DNA from: SIRX01 sp965214475
GTDB lineage: Bacteria; Actinomycetota; Rubrobacteria; Rubrobacterales; Rubrobacteraceae
DNA length: 64,000 bases
Reading direction: 5' to 3'
Assembly: GCA_965214475.1 (NCBI GenBank)
Contig: OZ243953.1
Coordinates: 2,480,001 to 2,544,000 of the forward strand
Within the stretch, counting starts at the first letter, position 1. Each line of letters begins with the position of its first letter. This document shows positions 60,759-64,000 of this stretch, piece by piece. The translations under genes and the position numbers were made by a program. The notes beneath the pieces are model-generated. The model was given only the letters and a program-made list of their open reading frames with translations, had not been told where the DNA came from and ran no database searches.

Positions 60759-61694
60759 TCAAGGAGTCAGGGCATGAGGACACCTCCAAATAGCGCGGTC
60801 CCGCATCAGGGCGTTGAGGATCGTAAGCAGCTTCCTCATGCACGCCACCAGGGCCACCTTCTTGGGCTTCCCGGCGGCGAGGAGCCGCTCGTAGAACCCC
60901 TTGATGGCGGGGTTGTGCCGGGTGGCGACGAGGGTCCCCATGTAGTGCGTGGCCCTCACCGGAGCCCTCCCTCCCCAAACCTCGCGCTTGCCGCGGCTCT
61001 GCCCGGAGTCGCGGTTGAAGGGGGCCACGCCCACCAGGGCACACAGGCGTTTGTGGGTGAGCTCTCCCAGTTCGGGCAGCTCGGCCAGGAGCGTGCGGGA
61101 GAGGACCCTTCCCACCCCGACAACGCTTCTGAGGGGCGCTTCGTTCTTCTTAAAGACGGCGCTAGCCTCGATGGCCTCGTCGAGAGCGCGATCGGATCGC
61201 CCGATCTCTTTCTCGAGCCACTTCATGTGCGCCTGGACGCGTCCCCGGAACGAGGACGGGGCCATCTGCAGACGATTCTTCTCGGCGGTGAGCATGGAGA
61301 GCAGTTGGCGCCTCCTGGCGAGGATGTACTGCAAGGCGGCGACTTCCTCGTCGGGGATCGCGCTCGGGGAGGGGCCGACGGCCGAAGCGAATCGGGCGAG
61401 GACGAAAGCGTCGATCTTGTCGGTTTTGGCAAGCCGGCCGATGGCCTTGGCGAAGTCCCTCGCCTGGCGGGGGTTGACGACCGCGACGGAGATCCCGCCA
61501 GCGGCGATGGAGGAAGCGGCCAGGCGCTCGTAGCGTCCGGTGGCCTCCAGGACGACGAACTCCTGGTCGTTGGCGATCACGAAGGACTCGCCCCGGGATG
61601 CGGCGCCCCCTGGGAGGATGCACACGTCGAGGGTCCTCTTGGAAACGTCGATGCCGACGTGGGTCCTTCTTCCTTGGTCGGGGTAGTTCGTCAT
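60759..61694 (-). CDS. IS110 family transposase
   Basis: 311 residues. RuvC-like DEDD half: THVGIDVSKRTLDVCILPGG (first Asp), FVVLEATGRYERLA (Glu), LAKTDKIDAFVLARFA (last Asp pair). Transposase_20 half: LRSVVGVGRVLSRTLLAELP, LCALVGVAPFNRDSGQSRGK (with the conserved Ser in DSGQ) and YMGTLVATRHNPAIKGFYER. About 20 residues expected between the first Asp block and the LEATG block are missing in frame, so activity is uncertain. ATG start; RBS not obvious. Subgroup differs from the other two IS110 copies here. Confidence 0.9.
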   Translation of the reverse strand: MTNYPDQGRRTHVGIDVSKRTLDVCILPGGAASRGESFVIANDQEFVVLEATGRYERLAASSIAAGGISVAVVNPRQARDFAKAIGRLAKTDKIDAFVLARFASAVGPSPSAIPDEEVAALQYILARRRQLLSMLTAEKNRLQMAPSSFRGRVQAHMKWLEKEIGRSDRALDEAIEASAVFKKNEAPLRSVVGVGRVLSRTLLAELPELGELTHKRLCALVGVAPFNRDSGQSRGKREVWGGRAPVRATHYMGTLVATRHNPAIKGFYERLLAAGKPKKVALVACMRKLLTILNALMRDRAIWRCPHALTP

Positions 61695-61872
61695 CCGGTT
61701 TCTTCTTCGTCGTCTTCGTGTAGGCTCGGCCTTGCTGATGCGGGCTTGCTCACAAGGAGAACATTGGCCCCGGCAACCGTTCGGGCTCCTCCAAAAAGCG
61801 GGCGCGACGACGAGTGCTTTCGGACGGTCTTGGCGAAGCCATAGGACCGAGGAGAAATCGGTCTGTCGCGCC

Positions 61873-61908
61873 TATGTTGGCCGCATCGTGTATGTTGGCC
61901 GCATCGTG
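61873..61908. repeat. 18-bp tandem duplication upstream of the VOC gene
   Basis: TATGTTGGCCGCATCGTG occurs twice without a gap (61873-61890 and 61891-61908), 31 bases before the start of the VOC gene. Confidence 0.9.
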
Positions 61909-61939
61909 AACGACCAAAACCAAGATACAAGGAGGATCT

Positions 61940-62308
61940 GTGCCCGTTTCCCTGAACCACGCGATCATCTTCGCGGAAGACAAGCACGAATCGGCGGCGT
62001 TTTTCACCCGGCTGTTCGCCCTACCCGAGGCCGAGGTCTGGGGGCCGTTCAGCATCGTGGAGCTCGACAACGACGGGAGCGTCCTTTTCGCCGAGCCGGG
62101 CATCCGAATTCAGCCGCAGCACCTCGCGTTCCTGGTCGGCGAAGACGACTTCGACGGGATCTACGGCCGCATCGTCGAGACCGGGCTCGAGCACTGGGCC
62201 GACCCCCAAAAGTCCGCTCCCGGCACCTTCAACACCAACAACGGTGGCCGCGGCGTGTACTTCAATGACCCGGCGGGCCACAACCTGGAGGTCCTCACCC
62301 GCCCGTGA
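61940..62308 (+). CDS. VOC family (glyoxalase-like) protein
   Basis: 122 residues from GTG at 61940 after AAGGAGGATCT. Two beta-alpha-beta-beta-beta modules: LNHAIIFAEDKHESAAFFTR (first His), EVWGPFSIVELDNDGSVLF, LAFLVGEDDFDGIYGRI (late His-Leu-Ala in QHLAF) and RGVYFNDPAGHNLEVLTRP (final Glu). Metal-binding residues His/Glu are plausible. VOC proteins include glyoxalases, dioxygenases and fosfomycin- or bleomycin-type resistance proteins; the role cannot be fixed. Confidence 0.9.
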   Translation: MPVSLNHAIIFAEDKHESAAFFTRLFALPEAEVWGPFSIVELDNDGSVLFAEPGIRIQPQHLAFLVGEDDFDGIYGRIVETGLEHWADPQKSAPGTFNTNNGGRGVYFNDPAGHNLEVLTRP

Positions 62309-62466
62309 GGCCTGGGCGCCTTACCGACCCTCTCTCATCGTGGCGACAGCCATCTTCGCAAGGTTCGCAAGCAGGTTTGATCGGGGGTGACGAGGTGATC
62401 GCACAGGAACGCTCGGCGGCGCCGTACCGGGGAAGATCCTCCTCGGGGCGTCGGGGCGGTGCGCCC

Positions 62467-62550
62467 ATGAGGGGGGTCGCGTTCCGCTCCCCGTTCCCGA
62501 TGCTGACCACCGATGACGTCCCGCGCGCTGGCCTTCTACCGCGAGATGTC
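62467..62550 (+). pseudogene. VOC family gene fragment, cut by IS701 end
   Basis: ATG at 62467 starts VAFRSPFPMLTTDDVPRA, the typical first strand of a VOC protein. A one-base shift near 62527 moves the expected LAFYREM to another frame, and the gene ends at about 62550 where the IS-like repeat begins. The rest is lost. Confidence 0.55.
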
Positions 62551-62686
62551 AGACAACGCTCAAACCTCCATCTTGCTCCGAGTGGAAAAGGGCCGCGGGT
62601 AGTAACGGACCAGGATCGTCCGTCAGTCGGTAGTTTGTTGACGAGGGGTGGCCTCCATGTTCCAATGGTAGCAAGGAGGTTTCGCC

Positions 62687-62875
62687 ATGACTAGACGCTT
62701 GCCCACCGACCCCGCTCCCGGTCCGCTCGAAGACTATGCTGCCCGCTTCGACGACCTGTTCGCCACTCTTGCCCAACGCCAGGCCTTTCGCCGCTATCTT
62801 GAAGGGCTTTTGTTACCTGCGGAACGCAACAAGACCCTGACCGCCCTAGCCAATACCGAACCTGTGGCAGGGGCG
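62687..62875 (+). pseudogene. IS701 family transposase, N-terminal fragment
   Basis: ATG at 62687 after AAGGAGGTTTCGCC. TRRLPTDPAPGPLEDYAARF, DDLFATLAQRQAFRRYLEGL and RNKTLTALANTEPVAGAQ are the N terminus of an IS701-type DDE transposase. After about 62875 the similarity stops (RKEGQQTSH to the stop at 62908). All catalytic residues are missing. Confidence 0.85.
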
Positions 62876-62991
62876 CAGCGTAAGGAGGGGCAGCAAACTT
62901 CGCATTAATATCTAAGACACATAGGGGCTATGAGCCTTACAAGAAACAGGAATGGACAACTTTTACAGTGAGTTGAGCAGAGAATGGTCTT

Positions 62992-63978
62992 GTGAATGGG
63001 ATAGGTGCTCGCGATACTTTTACTGTGGAAGGTTCTGACGTAGCGTGTGACGTGCATGACGAAGAAAAGTTCGTAGCATTTTCCTACCAACCACCCTACC
63101 GGGTGGAGTACCGGGTGGAGGTCAGGCGGGTTATTGAGGCGATGCGGGCAGGTGAAGTGCACTCTCTACAAGAGATGGCCGAGATTGCCTATCTCAGCCC
63201 TTACCATTTTGCTCGCATCTTTAAGGAGGTCACGGGAGTTTCGCCTGGCGAGTTTGTCTCGGCCCTGCGACTGCAGAGGGCGAAAGAGATGCTTTTAACT
63301 ACGGATCTCTCGGCGAGCGAGGTGTGCTTTGAAGTGGGTTACAAGAGCCTTGGCACCTTCTCGACCCGCTTTACGCAGCTCGTCGGGGTGCCACCGTCCC
63401 AGATACGCCGGCTGCCAGAGGAGTTGGCGTCCCGAGCCGCCGCGTTCGAGCTTGGAGGTCATGAACTCGGGCCGTCGTTAGCATCCTCCACTACACTATC
63501 CTCGTACGGGTCCCTTCGTGATTCAGAGAGTGGCATCATGGGGAGGGTTATCGCTCCAGAGGCTAGTGATGGTAGGCGGACTTTGATCTTTGTCGGTCTC
63601 TTCGCCGGAGCGATCCCCCAGGGTCGTCCGGCGGCTGGAGTCGTTCTGAGCAGACCAGGAACGTACCACATACAAACCGTGCCACCGACCGTACCCAACG
63701 GACTCTACCATCTGATGGCCGCTGCCCTGCCCGACGCTGACGACCCAATAAAGCTCCTGCTACCCGGCGACGCCGTACGCGTCGGGCGCGCGGAGAGTAC
63801 GGTAATGGTACACGGTGGCCGGGTGACCGGACCGGTCCAAACCTCATCTCTGGACATCGTGCTGCGTCCCATGCAGACCACAGACCCACCGGTTCTCGTC
63901 TCACTGTTTGGCCTAGTCGCCAGGCAGCTATCTTCGAGTCGTTCTCCAGAGAGTCCGGCGACGAAAACAGCAAGATAG
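62992..63978 (+). CDS. AraC family regulator with unassigned C-terminal domain (copy 2)
   Basis: 328 residues from GTG at 62992; the true start is uncertain, since the first 25 residues precede anything conserved. AraC double HTH at about 50-155: EMAEIAYLSPYHFARIFKEV, GVSPGEFVSALRLQRAKEML, ASEVCFEVGYKSLGTFSTRF. The C-terminal domain has LIFVGLFAGAIPQGRPAAG, YHLMAAALPDADDPIKLLLP, GDAVRVGRAEST and TDPPVLVSLFGL, and is homologous to that of the protein at 39896. A linker of about 40 residues between the domains is longer here. Located directly after IS701 debris; target genes unknown. Confidence 0.88.
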   Translation: MNGIGARDTFTVEGSDVACDVHDEEKFVAFSYQPPYRVEYRVEVRRVIEAMRAGEVHSLQEMAEIAYLSPYHFARIFKEVTGVSPGEFVSALRLQRAKEMLLTTDLSASEVCFEVGYKSLGTFSTRFTQLVGVPPSQIRRLPEELASRAAAFELGGHELGPSLASSTTLSSYGSLRDSESGIMGRVIAPEASDGRRTLIFVGLFAGAIPQGRPAAGVVLSRPGTYHIQTVPPTVPNGLYHLMAAALPDADDPIKLLLPGDAVRVGRAESTVMVHGGRVTGPVQTSSLDIVLRPMQTTDPPVLVSLFGLVARQLSSSRSPESPATKTAR

Positions 63979-64000
63979 AAGAAGCATCTCAGAACCACCA

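Noticed and set aside
1..64000. CRISPR array
   Set aside because: Tandem repeats at 19087 and 61873 have no spacers; no cas-like genes are present.

Overview
The window is high-GC, actinobacterial-looking DNA. The mix of small acidic stress-type proteins (DUF2795, PRC-barrel, phasin-like and coiled-coil proteins), many GTG/TTG starts and actinobacterial transposase families suggests a Rubrobacter-like member of the Actinomycetota. That genus assignment is my inference; there is no rRNA or tRNA in the window to test it. The stretch looks like an accessory island or large plasmid region rather than core chromosome: two tyrosine recombinases, one large serine recombinase, and at least ten intact or broken transposable elements (ISL3, IS110, IS3, IS630, IS701 and an actinobacterial DDE family, plus two MITEs).

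Layout. 1-6 kb: recombination block (XRE remnant, tyrosine recombinase, an unknown gene with a strong terminator, a putative two-gene toxin-antitoxin pair, a large serine recombinase). 6-27 kb: a stress and envelope block: small membrane proteins, a metallo-hydrolase and a zinc alcohol/formaldehyde dehydrogenase, DUF2795, two copies of a 75-residue conserved protein, HU, phasin-like and Ala/Glu-rich coiled-coil proteins, CaCA exchanger, three PRC-barrel domains in two genes, an excisionase-type HTH plus MEDS-like sensor protein and an AI-2E transporter. An ISL3 element carrying a passenger gene sits inside it. Several genes here have exactly one in-frame stop or frameshift. 27-29 kb: a second tyrosine recombinase with an inverted repeat just upstream.

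29-64 kb: a patchwork of efflux, detoxification and redox operons separated by IS debris. MarR/MFS efflux pairs occur twice (29 and 57.5 kb). An SDR, two membrane proteins, an ABC exporter, a NarL-type two-component system and an AraC regulator run on one strand from 33.6 to 40.7 kb. Cysteine dioxygenase, an SRPBCC protein, a DrrAB-like exporter and a methyltransferase follow. A LacI regulator has lost its normal 5' end to an IS3 fragment. A DoxX-epimerase-ECF41 sigma operon lies between imperfect direct repeats. An intact ISL3, a PEP-mutase/isocitrate-lyase-like enzyme, an ArsR-EamA pair, two MITEs related to the ISL3 ends, the second MarR-MFS module, an NmrA-like protein, an IS110, VOC proteins and a second AraC paralogue complete the window.

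The most interesting signals are: two coiled-coil/phasin-like genes each split by a single UAG followed by CAA, and a third split by a frameshift; a MITE family beside its probable autonomous ISL3 parent, with a shared flanking repeat; the putative Tse2-like toxin with a small partner; and two AraC paralogues sharing a C-terminal domain I do not recognise.
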